Assembly (NCBI GenBank): GCA_937916395.1
Contig: CALFTN010000055.1
Coordinates: 1 to 40,222 of the forward strand
DNA: 40,222 bases
Reading direction: 5' to 3'
From: an uncultured Clostridia bacterium
GTDB lineage: Bacteria; Bacillota; Clostridia; Oscillospirales; Acutalibacteraceae
Shown here: positions 15,946 to 24,270 of the stretch, piece by piece
How the letters are laid out: each line of letters opens with the position of its first letter
How positions within the stretch are numbered: the stretch's first letter is position 1
Made by a program: the position numbers and the translations under genes
The notes under the pieces: model-generated
What the model saw: the letters and a program-made list of their open reading frames with translations, nothing else
Databases searched by the model: none
What the model was told of the DNA's origin: nothing

Positions 15946-16677
15946 TTATCTCCTAAGCTCGTTAATTGTTCTTTGATTTTCTTCTGCTGTTGAAACAACC
16001 CTTGCAGCTAACTGAAAAGCTCTTTGAACAGTAATCATTTCTGCCATTTCATCTGCTAAGTTAGTACCAGATTGCTCAAGTGCGCCCTGAATCAAGTGAC
16101 CCTCATTATTACCAACAGCAATAGCTTCACCACTTTTTTCAGAAATTGCGTAAAGATTATTTGCAACTGGTGTTAAATAATTAGGGTTGTTGAATGTGAA
16201 AAGACCAATTTGGTTTTTAAGGTTTGAAGTATCAAAATTATTTGTACCAGGCTCTTTTTGTAATGTAATTCTGTTCCCCATACTATCAAGCACGAAATCA
16301 CCATTTGCTGTAACAAGGTAACCTGTGTCACCTGCCATACCAATACTGAAATTACCTGCTCTTGTAAATGCAACTAAGCCATCCTGTTCAACAGCAAATA
16401 ACGCGTTACTTACAATTGCGAAATCCAAATCATAACTTGTAGGAGTTACTGATGATGGATTAAAGTTTGTATCATTAATCTCGGATTTAACACCATTACC
16501 TTTTTCAGGGTCAGTCGGTGTATTAACATACATCTCATCGAAAATGAGTGACTGGAAAGAAATATTCTGTGGTTTATAACCTGATGTACTCACATTAGCA
16601 ACATTATTAGCGATATTATCCATCGCTTTCTGATTTGCAAGTAAACCACTTGCACCTGCATAAAAAGCTGTTCTCAT
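15946..16677 (-). CDS. flgG: Flagellar rod/hook-basal-body protein, FlgG-like (FlhP type)
   Basis: The 243-aa protein has the flagellar axial-protein plan: an N-terminal helix with 'NIANNVANVSTSGYKPQ' and a C-terminal helix with 'EMAEMITVQRAFQLAARVV'. Between them are beta-rich segments, including the 'AFTRAGNFSI' strand typical of FlgF/FlgG. Such proteins are exported through the flagellum and build the distal rod. It forms a pair with the preceding gene, like FlhO and FlhP of Bacillus subtilis. Which of the two is FlgF and which FlgG is not certain from sequence. A ribosome binding site AAGGGAAGG precedes the ATG. Confidence 0.85.
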   Translation of the reverse strand: MRTAFYAGASGLLANQKAMDNIANNVANVSTSGYKPQNISFQSLIFDEMYVNTPTDPEKGNGVKSEINDTNFNPSSVTPTSYDLDFAIVSNALFAVEQDGLVAFTRAGNFSIGMAGDTGYLVTANGDFVLDSMGNRITLQKEPGTNNFDTSNLKNQIGLFTFNNPNYLTPVANNLYAISEKSGEAIAVGNNEGHLIQGALEQSGTNLADEMAEMITVQRAFQLAARVVSTAEENQRTINELRR

Positions 16678-16699
16678 AAATTACCTTCCCTTCACTTTA

Positions 16700-17455
16700 T
16701 TAAACAGAAGCTATTTTCGAAGTACCATTCTGGTCCATCTGGTCAATAATCTTCATAGCTGAAGAGTAAAGCTGGAATGACCTTTGTGCTTCTATAAGCT
16801 TTGTAAGTTCTGTATTAATATCCACATTAGAGGACTCTAAAGCACCCTGAATTACTGTAAAGCTTTCTGCTGCAACTAAATCGCCCTCATTCTGAATTAA
16901 AAATGAAGAATTCTCTAACTTCTCAGCAGTAATGCCTTCTGCTGGCTTATTTATAAGAAGTCTATCAATGAAATTACCCTCAGCAGAAATAACTGAACCG
17001 TCAGTGCCAACTTTAAATCCACTTGCACCAATGTAAATTTCACCATTCTGACCTAAAACTCTGCCAACACCATTGAGAACTAAAAATCCTTGTTCATCAA
17101 GGTCAAAATTACCGTTTTTTGTGATAGCGGTCTGACCATCCTGAGTTCTTATATTAAAGAAACCGTCACCGTTAATTGCAATATCTAATTCACGGTCTGT
17201 ATTTTCAATAATACCAGGCTCCATAATTGTATGTATATCCTGAATGATAGATGAAACCTGACCAACGCCGTCACCTAAAACAGTAGGATTGCCATTTTCC
17301 ATTCTTAGCATTAATTCCATCTCAAAAGCAGAAGTTTCGACCCTGTCTGTTTTATAACCTGGAGTTTTAATGTTAGTTATATTGTTACCAAGAACATCTA
17401 TCTCGTTTTGTCTTGTGAGAATTCCTGATGCAAGAGTGTAAAAACCTGAATACAT
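16700..17455 (-). CDS. flgF: Flagellar rod/hook-basal-body protein, FlgF/FlgG-like (FlhO type)
   Basis: The 251-aa axial protein has 'EIDVLGNNITNIKTPGYK' at the N-terminus and 'LTKLIEAQRSFQLYSSAMKIID' at the C-terminus, the two helices that pack in the rod. Central signature segments include 'LDIAINGDGFFNI' and 'ITKNGNFDLDEQGFLV'. It has AGGAGG-like TGGAGG 8 nt before the ATG. It lies between the sigma gene and a second rod-like gene. Assignment as FlgF rather than FlgG is by position and by analogy to FlhO/FlhP, so the symbol is tentative. Confidence 0.83.
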   Translation of the reverse strand: MYSGFYTLASGILTRQNEIDVLGNNITNIKTPGYKTDRVETSAFEMELMLRMENGNPTVLGDGVGQVSSIIQDIHTIMEPGIIENTDRELDIAINGDGFFNIRTQDGQTAITKNGNFDLDEQGFLVLNGVGRVLGQNGEIYIGASGFKVGTDGSVISAEGNFIDRLLINKPAEGITAEKLENSSFLIQNEGDLVAAESFTVIQGALESSNVDINTELTKLIEAQRSFQLYSSAMKIIDQMDQNGTSKIASV

Positions 17456-17491
17456 AAGTTTTCCTCCATAATTTATTGTAAAAAGTACAGA

Positions 17492-18274
17492 TTAATCATA
17501 TCTGTATTCTTTCATTTCTTCATACATTTTGTCAAGAGCTTTTTTACGGATTTGTGACACTCTTTGTTGAGAGATATCTAAAACCTCGCCTATTTCTCTT
17601 AAATTAAGATTTTCATAATAATAAAGTGAAATAACCTGTTTTTCTTTTGGGTCAAGACAATCAATCGCCTTTGCAAGCTCACCTTTTAGTTCGTTTTCCA
17701 AAAGATTGCTGTCTACCTGAGATTTTGAATTGTCCATTGACTTTTCAATTACACCTTCCCAGGCTTGTTCTATCATTTCTTCAAAAGAAATTGTATCAAT
17801 AGAAGCAATTTCTACAATACGCTGATTTAACTGTTGCTCAGTTATACCCAGATACTCAGCAAGTTCAGCATCTGTAGGTTCTCTGAGCAATTTTTGTTCA
17901 AGTTGTTTTCTGCCTTGAGAAATTTTATTTTGAGCATCCCAAGCCCTGTTTGTGAGCCAGTTCTGCTTTCTCATATATTTTAAAATAGAACCTCTTATAG
18001 CTAAGTAGCTATATGTATCAAAACTAGCGCCTCTGTCAGGGTCATAACGTTCAAGGCAATCTATAAGGGCAATAACACCCTGATTAAAGAAATCTTCAAA
18101 TGGGACATTTGATAACAATACAGAACGCATACTATAAATAGCAAGGTTAACAAGATTAAGGTAATGCATGACAAGCTTATTTCTTAGTTCAACACTACCA
18201 GTTGCTTTAAAATCCTTCATTACCTTTTCAGGATTTTCTAATTTTACTTCTTTAATCTGACTTGTACCGTTCAT
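17492..18274 (-). CDS. fliA: FliA/WhiG-type RNA polymerase sigma factor (sigma-28/sigma-D)
   Basis: The 260-aa protein is a group 3 sigma factor that directs late flagellar and chemotaxis genes. Region 2 is seen in 'EDFFNQGVIALIDCLERYDPDRGASFDTYSYLAIRGSI', region 3 in 'AELAEYLGITEQQL' and the region 4 helix-turn-helix in 'NLREIGEVLDISQQRVSQI'. The ATG at 18274 has GGTGAT 7 nt upstream; the longer frame from a GTG overlaps this site. It lies behind flhA, as in many Firmicutes. No FlgM anti-sigma gene is in the window. No clear sigma-28-type promoter was found inside the operon. Confidence 0.93.
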   Translation of the reverse strand: MNGTSQIKEVKLENPEKVMKDFKATGSVELRNKLVMHYLNLVNLAIYSMRSVLLSNVPFEDFFNQGVIALIDCLERYDPDRGASFDTYSYLAIRGSILKYMRKQNWLTNRAWDAQNKISQGRKQLEQKLLREPTDAELAEYLGITEQQLNQRIVEIASIDTISFEEMIEQAWEGVIEKSMDNSKSQVDSNLLENELKGELAKAIDCLDPKEKQVISLYYYENLNLREIGEVLDISQQRVSQIRKKALDKMYEEMKEYRYD

Positions 18275-18311
18275 AACTGTTATCACCCCATTTCAATTTT
18301 TAATTACTGCA

Positions 18312-20390
18312 TTACGTTGCAGAGAGTGTAATAGTACCTAATGCCTGAATCTGTACTGATGTGTCAATATCATTAAATGACAATACAGTAATATCAGGAT
18401 AAAATTGGTCGAGTAACTTTTTAAAGTAAATTCTTACAACAGGAGATGTAATGATAATTGGCTCTTGTACGAGTTTTTTCATCTGATTAATCTGCTCTGT
18501 TGTGCTTGTGACAATCATTTGAATAACATCCGGCTCAAGTGCCAAATAAGCACCACCTTCAATTTTCTTAATACTCTTAATAATCAAATCTTCTATTTCA
18601 GAATCAAGACTCACAACCTTAAGCTGACCTGCTATTGAGAATTTATGAGTAATTGTTCTTCTTAACGCTTGTCTTACATATTCGGTAAGCATATCGTGGT
18701 CTTTAACTGTAGGTGAATAGTCCGCAAGAGTTTCTAAGATAGTTTCCATATCTAAAATTGGAATACCTTCTCTTAAAAGGTTTCTTAAAACTCTTTGAAG
18801 CTCGTTAAGAGAAACAATTGCAGGAACTGTATCTTCAACAATACTTTCATTGTGCTCTTTAAGGTTATCAACCATTCTTTTAACTTCTTGTCTGCTAAGA
18901 AGCTCGCTTGCATGCTTTCTTATAATTTCAGAAAGATGTGTAACCATAACAGATGTTGGGTCAATAAGTGTATAACCTGCAATTTCTGCTTTGATTTTCT
19001 TATCATCACTAATCCATTTAGCAGGCATACCGAATGCAGGTTCAACTGTTTCAATACCATCAACATCGTTTTCTGGTGTTTCTGCAGGAACAAGACCTAA
19101 ATAGTGGTCAAGTAAAACTTCACCAACTGCAACAGATTCACCCTTTAACTTAATTTCATACTGGTTAGGATTAAGCTGTGAGCTGTCTTTAAGACGGATA
19201 GCAGGGATAACCATACCCATTTCATCTGCAAAGTGCTTTCTCAACATAACCACACGGTCAAGGAAGTTACCACCACTGCTCTCATCAACAATAGGTAAAA
19301 GGCTGTAACCAACCTCAACACAAATTGCGTCAACGTTGAGAAGATTGTAAACGTTATCAAGGTTCTTGTAGTAACTTACTTCGCTTGTAACCTCTTGTGC
19401 CGCAGGTAAATCGCCCAAATCCGGTGAGCCGTCTGCCAAAGGCGCCTTCGCTTTCCTTAAAAGTATTACACCCAAAACAATAAGTACAACAGAAATTATT
19501 GCTGTCTGAGGCACAGGGAAGCCAATGAATGTAAGGAATGGCAATATAACACCTGCAATAAGTAATACAAACGGCTGATTTGAAAATTGCTTAAGAACGT
19601 CTGAGTTAAGGTCTGCTTCAGAAGAAGAACGTGTAACAACAAGACCTGTAGCCATTGAAATCAAAAGCGACGGAATCTGGCTCATAAGACCATCGCCTAC
19701 TGTCGAAATTGAGTAGGTCTGAATAATAGTCATAAAGTCGCCTTCACCATTTATAAGACCAACAGCTGCACCACCGATTAAGTTTATTAAAGTAACTATA
19801 ATAGAAATAATAGCGTCACCTTTAACAAACTTTGTAGCACCGTCCATAGCTCCGAAAAAGTCAGCTTCACGTTGAATTTTTGCACGACGTTCTCTTGCCT
19901 GCTCTTCTGTGATAAGACCTGAGCTTAAGTCAGCATCTATAGCCATCTGCTTACCAGGTAAAGCATCAAGTGTAAATCTTGCTGAAACCTCAGCAACACG
20001 TTCAGCACCCTTGGTAATAACAATAAACTGAACTAAAACTAAAATAAGGAATATGATAAGACCAACAACAATGTTACCTTGAATAACGAACTCACCGAAG
20101 GTCTTAACAACTTCACCAGCATAACCACCATTTGTAAGAATTGAACGGGTTGATGAAATGTTAAGGCTGAGACGATAAACTGTTGTAACAAGCAACAGCG
20201 ACGGGAATATCGCAAACTCAAGGGTTTCCTTGATGTACATTGTTATAAACAAAATAACTAAAGAGATTGTAATGTTGAGAATAAACATAAAGTCAAGAAT
20301 TGCTGTAGGAAGCGGAATAATAAGAAGTGCAACAACCGCAACCATCAAGAGTGCAACCGAACTAGTTTTAAGTCTTGATTTTATATTCAT
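18312..20390 (-). CDS. flhA: FlhA, flagellar export gate protein
   Basis: The 692-aa protein is the large subunit of the flagellar type III export gate. Roughly the first 310 residues hold eight membrane segments. The family signature 'ALPGKQMAIDADLSSGLI' follows segment 4. The soluble C-terminal domain, from about residue 330, docks export chaperones and substrates in the cytoplasm. Length is typical. AAGGAGG stands ahead of the ATG. It follows flhB by 20 bp. The flhF and flhG genes that often follow flhA are absent here. Confidence 0.97.
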   Translation of the reverse strand: MNIKSRLKTSSVALLMVAVVALLIIPLPTAILDFMFILNITISLVILFITMYIKETLEFAIFPSLLLVTTVYRLSLNISSTRSILTNGGYAGEVVKTFGEFVIQGNIVVGLIIFLILVLVQFIVITKGAERVAEVSARFTLDALPGKQMAIDADLSSGLITEEQARERRAKIQREADFFGAMDGATKFVKGDAIISIIVTLINLIGGAAVGLINGEGDFMTIIQTYSISTVGDGLMSQIPSLLISMATGLVVTRSSSEADLNSDVLKQFSNQPFVLLIAGVILPFLTFIGFPVPQTAIISVVLIVLGVILLRKAKAPLADGSPDLGDLPAAQEVTSEVSYYKNLDNVYNLLNVDAICVEVGYSLLPIVDESSGGNFLDRVVMLRKHFADEMGMVIPAIRLKDSSQLNPNQYEIKLKGESVAVGEVLLDHYLGLVPAETPENDVDGIETVEPAFGMPAKWISDDKKIKAEIAGYTLIDPTSVMVTHLSEIIRKHASELLSRQEVKRMVDNLKEHNESIVEDTVPAIVSLNELQRVLRNLLREGIPILDMETILETLADYSPTVKDHDMLTEYVRQALRRTITHKFSIAGQLKVVSLDSEIEDLIIKSIKKIEGGAYLALEPDVIQMIVTSTTEQINQMKKLVQEPIIITSPVVRIYFKKLLDQFYPDITVLSFNDIDTSVQIQALGTITLSAT

Positions 20391-20409
20391 TCTTGTTCAA
20401 CCTCCTTTT

Positions 20410-21483
20410 TTATTTTTTACTTGTCTTTTTATTTTTTTCTTTAAGGTTATAAACAAATGCTAAGATTTTAGCAATTGCTTTGTAGAATTCTTCAGGAATT
20501 TCTTCTCCGACTTCTACTGCGTCGTAAAGAGCACGAGCCAATGGCCTGTCTTCAGTAACATAAACATCGTTTTCTTCAGCTACCTGAACAATCCTTAATG
20601 CTAACTGGTCCATACCTTTAGCAATAACTTTTGGTGCTCTGTCTTTATCTCTGTCAAATTTAAGTGCAACTGCAAAGTGAGTAGGGTTACGAATAACAAC
20701 ATCCGCTTCAGGAACATTCTGCATCATACGCTGACGTGCACGCTGTTGCTGAACATTTCTCTGCCTGCCCTTAATTTGCGGGTTACCTTCAATTTGCTTA
20801 TATTCATCTTTAATTTCTTGTTTACTCATCTTCATATTCTTTTCAAAATCCCACCACTGATACATATAATCAGCAGCAGCCAAGAATATAAAAGCTATAC
20901 CAGACTTTAAAACCACATCCATTATTATACCGCCTGTTTTCATCATCGCGGTCATTGGATTCATATCTATAAGAGCTGGTAGTGTAGCAACCTCATCCAC
21001 GAGTACTGTGTAAACTATATAAAGTAAAACTACTATTTTAATAAGCGATTTTAACAATTCTACAATCGCTCTTAAAGAGAACATTTTCTTTATACCATTC
21101 AAAGGATTAATCCTGTTGAACTTAGGCGCAGCAGCCTTTGTTGTAAAAAGCATTTTTGTCTGTGCCATTGTTACAATAATTGCAACTGCAACTGCAATAA
21201 GAACTAACGGCATAGCACATTTTAAAAACACAACTGCCAAATCAACAAAAGTTGTTGCTATGTCACTTATAAGAAAACTTTCTTTAGTTCCTGCAATACT
21301 TATATATCTTTTAATTAAATCCTGTATGCTGGTAAGAATGGTGGGCGCAAACATTTTAAGTCCATAAAATGAAGCAATAAGTGACACCGCTGTAACTGCA
21401 TCTTTACTGACGAAGACATTACCTTTCTTTCGTTCGTCTTTTCGCTTTTTGGGCGTCGCTTTTTCGGTTTTTTCACCCGCCAT
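20410..21483 (-). CDS. flhB: FlhB, export substrate-specificity switch
   Basis: The 357-aa protein has four membrane segments, then a cytoplasmic domain that cleaves itself at the NPTH motif (Asn266-His269, within 'VVIRNPTHFAVALKFD'). Cleavage is known to change export from rod/hook to filament substrates. The basic N-terminus (EKTEKATPKKRKDERKKG) is typical. The C-terminus is a Lys-rich tail. It lies between fliR and flhA, the usual order. Confidence 0.97.
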   Translation of the reverse strand: MAGEKTEKATPKKRKDERKKGNVFVSKDAVTAVSLIASFYGLKMFAPTILTSIQDLIKRYISIAGTKESFLISDIATTFVDLAVVFLKCAMPLVLIAVAVAIIVTMAQTKMLFTTKAAAPKFNRINPLNGIKKMFSLRAIVELLKSLIKIVVLLYIVYTVLVDEVATLPALIDMNPMTAMMKTGGIIMDVVLKSGIAFIFLAAADYMYQWWDFEKNMKMSKQEIKDEYKQIEGNPQIKGRQRNVQQQRARQRMMQNVPEADVVIRNPTHFAVALKFDRDKDRAPKVIAKGMDQLALRIVQVAEENDVYVTEDRPLARALYDAVEVGEEIPEEFYKAIAKILAFVYNLKEKNKKTSKK

Positions 21484-21525
21484 TTTTAACCACCACTTTT
21501 CACAGTAAGAATAAATTTAAATAGA

Positions 21526-22296
21526 CTATACCATCTTGAAGAGATTATAAATATTGTCATTTAAAATCCCTATATAATTTTCCATAAAATTACCTACAGG
21601 AACAGCAAAAGCAAATAAAAGAAGAAGTCCTAAGAAAATTTTAATTGGAAAATGTATTGAGAAAATATTAATTTGTGGTGATAATTTCATTAAAACACCT
21701 AATGCAACTTCTAAAACAAACGTTGCAACCATAAATGGTGCTGAAAGCTTAATTATAAGTGCAAATGCTGAAACAAACATAGTTGCTATAAAAGTTGCAA
21801 CATCTTCACCAATAGTCACAGCACCCACAGATACTACGTCATAAGACGAAACTGTTAATCTGATAAATGTTAAGTGGCTGTCCGTAGCGAAGAAATAAAG
21901 CACAAATAAAAATTCAAAAAATCTACCAGAAATAGCAGTCTGGATACTTGTACCGGGGTCAAACGCCTTTGCCATTGAAAGACCGAAGCCCATATCAATT
22001 ATATCACCAGCCGCAAAAAGCATGTAATAAAATATCTGAAAAACGAGACCTGCTGCAAAACCGACCATAAACTCTTTAAGCATTGCAAATAAATACACAA
22101 GTCCCTCAAACGATTCAATTTGTGACACATCTAATGTAGGTGTAATTATAAGCGTCAGCCCTAAAGCTAATGCAATTTTTATGGACGATAACACATTTTT
22201 CCTTGCTAATAATGGATTGAAAAAAAGCATAGAACCCATTCTGCAGAAAACGAGAATATAAGCGCCAAGACTCTCAAACAAAATCTGCCCAGACAT
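21526..22296 (-). CDS. fliR: FliR, flagellar export gate membrane protein
   Basis: The 256-aa integral membrane protein is a component of the export gate together with FliP and FliQ. It has about six hydrophobic segments, starting with 'YILVFCRMGSMLFFNPL', and the conserved region 'FDPGTSIQTAISGRFFEFLF'. Length matches the family. It follows fliQ by 3 bp and precedes flhB by 42 bp. The genes fliO-P-Q-R-flhB-flhA form the contiguous export module. Confidence 0.96.
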   Translation of the reverse strand: MSGQILFESLGAYILVFCRMGSMLFFNPLLARKNVLSSIKIALALGLTLIITPTLDVSQIESFEGLVYLFAMLKEFMVGFAAGLVFQIFYYMLFAAGDIIDMGFGLSMAKAFDPGTSIQTAISGRFFEFLFVLYFFATDSHLTFIRLTVSSYDVVSVGAVTIGEDVATFIATMFVSAFALIIKLSAPFMVATFVLEVALGVLMKLSPQINIFSIHFPIKIFLGLLLLFAFAVPVGNFMENYIGILNDNIYNLFKMV

Positions 22297-22299
22297 TTA

Positions 22300-22563
22300 C
22301 TACAACCCCGCCATAAAGCCCATAATATAGTTGAAGAATTCCTCCATACTTGAAACCATCCATGAGCCCATTGCAATCAGAATAACACCGATTATAAGAA
22401 TTTTAGGTGCAAATGAAAGGGTTTGCTCGTGAATCTGCGTTGCTGCCTGAAAAATAGAAATTATAAGACCAACAGCAACACTCACAAGAAGCATTGGCGC
22501 TACAAGCTTAACTACTAAAAATATTGCTTCTCTGAATACTACAAGTGCATCTTCTTGTGTCAT
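22300..22563 (-). CDS. fliQ: FliQ, flagellar export gate membrane protein
   Basis: The 87-aa protein has the two long hydrophobic hairpin segments of FliQ and the typical start MTQEDALVVFREAI. In known gates several FliQ copies surround the FliP/FliR core. The ATG at 22563 has AAAGGAG close upstream; a six-residue-longer frame would put that site inside the coding region, so it is rejected. It lies between fliP and fliR. Confidence 0.95.
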   Translation of the reverse strand: MTQEDALVVFREAIFLVVKLVAPMLLVSVAVGLIISIFQAATQIHEQTLSFAPKILIIGVILIAMGSWMVSSMEEFFNYIMGFMAGL

Positions 22564-22610
22564 CACAAGTTCTCCTTTCATCTAATATTTTAGAGTGAGC
22601 GTAAGCACAG

Positions 22611-23432
22611 CTACTTAAAGCTCGTGACTAGCATTTCGATTATTAAACTCCAGCCATCTACGACCACAAAAAGCATAAGCTTAAATGGTAGTGATATCAT
22701 TGACGGTGGAAGCATAACCATACCCATAGACATAAGGGTACTCGAAACTATCATATCAATAATTAAGAACGGCAGGAACAACAAGAAACCCATTGTAAAT
22801 GCACGTTTTAATTCACTCGTAATGAAAGCTGGTACTATAACAGTAAGGTCTAATTTCTTTAAAGAATCAGGATTACCGCTTTCAATAACATCTTCGTCAC
22901 CTGACAAAGATAAGAAAAGATTTAAGTCTTTATCTTTAGTTTGTTTAAGCATAAACTCTTTTATAGGGTCTTGCATTCTTTCTAAAGCCACTTCTTCTGT
23001 AATTTTCTCTTTTTGTAAAGGCTCAATCGCCTCTTTATTTATCGTAGAAATTACAGGAGCCATTATGAACAAAGAAAGTGCTAAAGCAAGTCCTATAATA
23101 ACCTGGTTAGGTGGAGTCTGCTGTATACCGATTGCATTTCTTAGAAACGACAGAACTATTACAATTCTTGTAAAGCTCGTCATCATCATAAGCAGTGATG
23201 GTGCTAAAGCGAGTAACACAAACAAGAACAAAAGCTGTAATTCGCTCATTGCTCCGTCTTTAGCATCGCTGTCAATATCTACACTAACTGATGCAGCATT
23301 TGCGGTAACTACTAAAATAATAGTAAAAACAGTTATGGCAACTGTTAATGCTATTAGCCGTCCCCACAACCGTTTTATCTGCTTAGAACGTGGGGATTTC
23401 TTTTTCTCAGAAAGTACGGGATTATTTTTCAT
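22611..23432 (-). CDS. fliP: FliP, flagellar export gate protein
   Basis: The 273-aa protein begins with a basic stretch and a hydrophobic segment ending in 'ANAAS', which fits the cleavable signal peptide known for FliP. The conserved core includes 'MMTSFTRIVIVLSFLRNAIG' and 'PPNQVIIGLALALSLF', and later 'TSELKRAFTMGFLLFLPFLIID'. The ATG overlaps the fliO end by 11 bp with AAGGGTGA upstream. A 270-residue open frame lies antisense to it, which is a coding shadow. Confidence 0.97.
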   Translation of the reverse strand: MKNNPVLSEKKKSPRSKQIKRLWGRLIALTVAITVFTIILVVTANAASVSVDIDSDAKDGAMSELQLLFLFVLLALAPSLLMMMTSFTRIVIVLSFLRNAIGIQQTPPNQVIIGLALALSLFIMAPVISTINKEAIEPLQKEKITEEVALERMQDPIKEFMLKQTKDKDLNLFLSLSGDEDVIESGNPDSLKKLDLTVIVPAFITSELKRAFTMGFLLFLPFLIIDMIVSSTLMSMGMVMLPPSMISLPFKLMLFVVVDGWSLIIEMLVTSFK

Positions 23433-23814
23433 TTAAATCGTCACCCTTCCCCTCGTTCTTTTTATTCAACAAATTGTTGTATGCGTCTGTGAAGATTGAC
23501 ATAAAATTCTGTTCCCCTGTTTTTTCAATATCCTTATTGACAGGAAAAAGTGAAGCATCCATTTCTTCAATCTTTGTAACGCTTTGTGCTGTAAATGCCA
23601 AAAGAAATACTCTATCGGAAACTTTTACTAAAGCAAGTGATTGGTCCTTTCCTACAGTCATTCGTTCAATTATCTCAATATTTCTCACATTGCCATACTT
23701 AGGCTGATATTTTTTAGAAACAAACTTAGAGAAATAATAAGCACCAACGAAAACCAGTAGCATAAGGACTATTGTACCGATTCCTGTAAGAATCGTTGTA
23801 AAATCTTGCCCCAT
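23422..23814 (-). CDS. fliO: FliO (FliZ), flagellar export assembly factor
   Basis: The 130-aa protein has an N-terminal membrane segment ('TGIGTIVLMLLVFVGAYYF') followed by a small soluble domain with 'IEIIERMTVGKDQSLALVKV', the core of the FliO family, and a Lys/Glu-rich tail. FliO helps assemble the FliP ring. It lies immediately before fliP, as usual, and overlaps it by 11 bp. AGAGAGGA precedes the ATG. Confidence 0.9.
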   Translation of the reverse strand: MGQDFTTILTGIGTIVLMLLVFVGAYYFSKFVSKKYQPKYGNVRNIEIIERMTVGKDQSLALVKVSDRVFLLAFTAQSVTKIEEMDASLFPVNKDIEKTGEQNFMSIFTDAYNNLLNKKNEGKGDDLNEK

Positions 23815-23856
23815 ACAAAGTCCTCTCTTATAAAGTTTAATTATTATAAATTATAA

Positions 23857-24219
23857 TTACAATGGTAAAATTTTGGTAACAGTCTGAACGATTCTGTCTT
23901 GCTTGAAAGGCTTAACAATGAAGTCAAGAGCACCTAATTTAATAGCCTCCATAACCATTGATTCCTGACCCATAGCAGAACACATAACAACCTTTGAGTT
24001 AGGGTCAATTTGCTTAATAGCAGCAAGTGCCTCAATACCACTCATATTAGGCATAGTAATATCGAGAAGAACTAAATCTGGCTTATGCTCCTGATAAAGT
24101 TCAACAGCCTGAGCACCGTCAGCAGCCTCTACGAAATCTGTGTAACCTACACCACTTAAGTGATTTTGAATCATTTTTCTCATGAAACCAGCGTCATCAG
24201 CTAACATAATTTTATACAT
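23857..24219 (-). CDS. cheY: CheY, chemotaxis response regulator
   Basis: The 120-aa single receiver domain binds the flagellar switch when phosphorylated. The acidic pocket is Asp8 and Asp9, the phosphorylation site is Asp53 in 'LVLLDITMPNMSG', and the signalling residues are Ser81 and Lys103 in 'DFIVKPF'. There is no output domain. A GAGGAAGA ribosome binding site lies just ahead of the ATG. Its place between fliY and fliO is normal for Clostridia and Bacilli. The kinase CheA is not in the window. Confidence 0.95.
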   Translation of the reverse strand: MYKIMLADDAGFMRKMIQNHLSGVGYTDFVEAADGAQAVELYQEHKPDLVLLDITMPNMSGIEALAAIKQIDPNSKVVMCSAMGQESMVMEAIKLGALDFIVKPFKQDRIVQTVTKILPL

Positions 24220-24270
24220 AAAATCTTCCTCATTTCTGATTATAGTTTTTTATATTTGGTAACACTAAAA

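Noticed and set aside
22624..23436. A 270-codon plus-strand open frame
   Set aside because: It is exactly antisense to fliP, has low-complexity composition and no ribosome binding site; a coding shadow.
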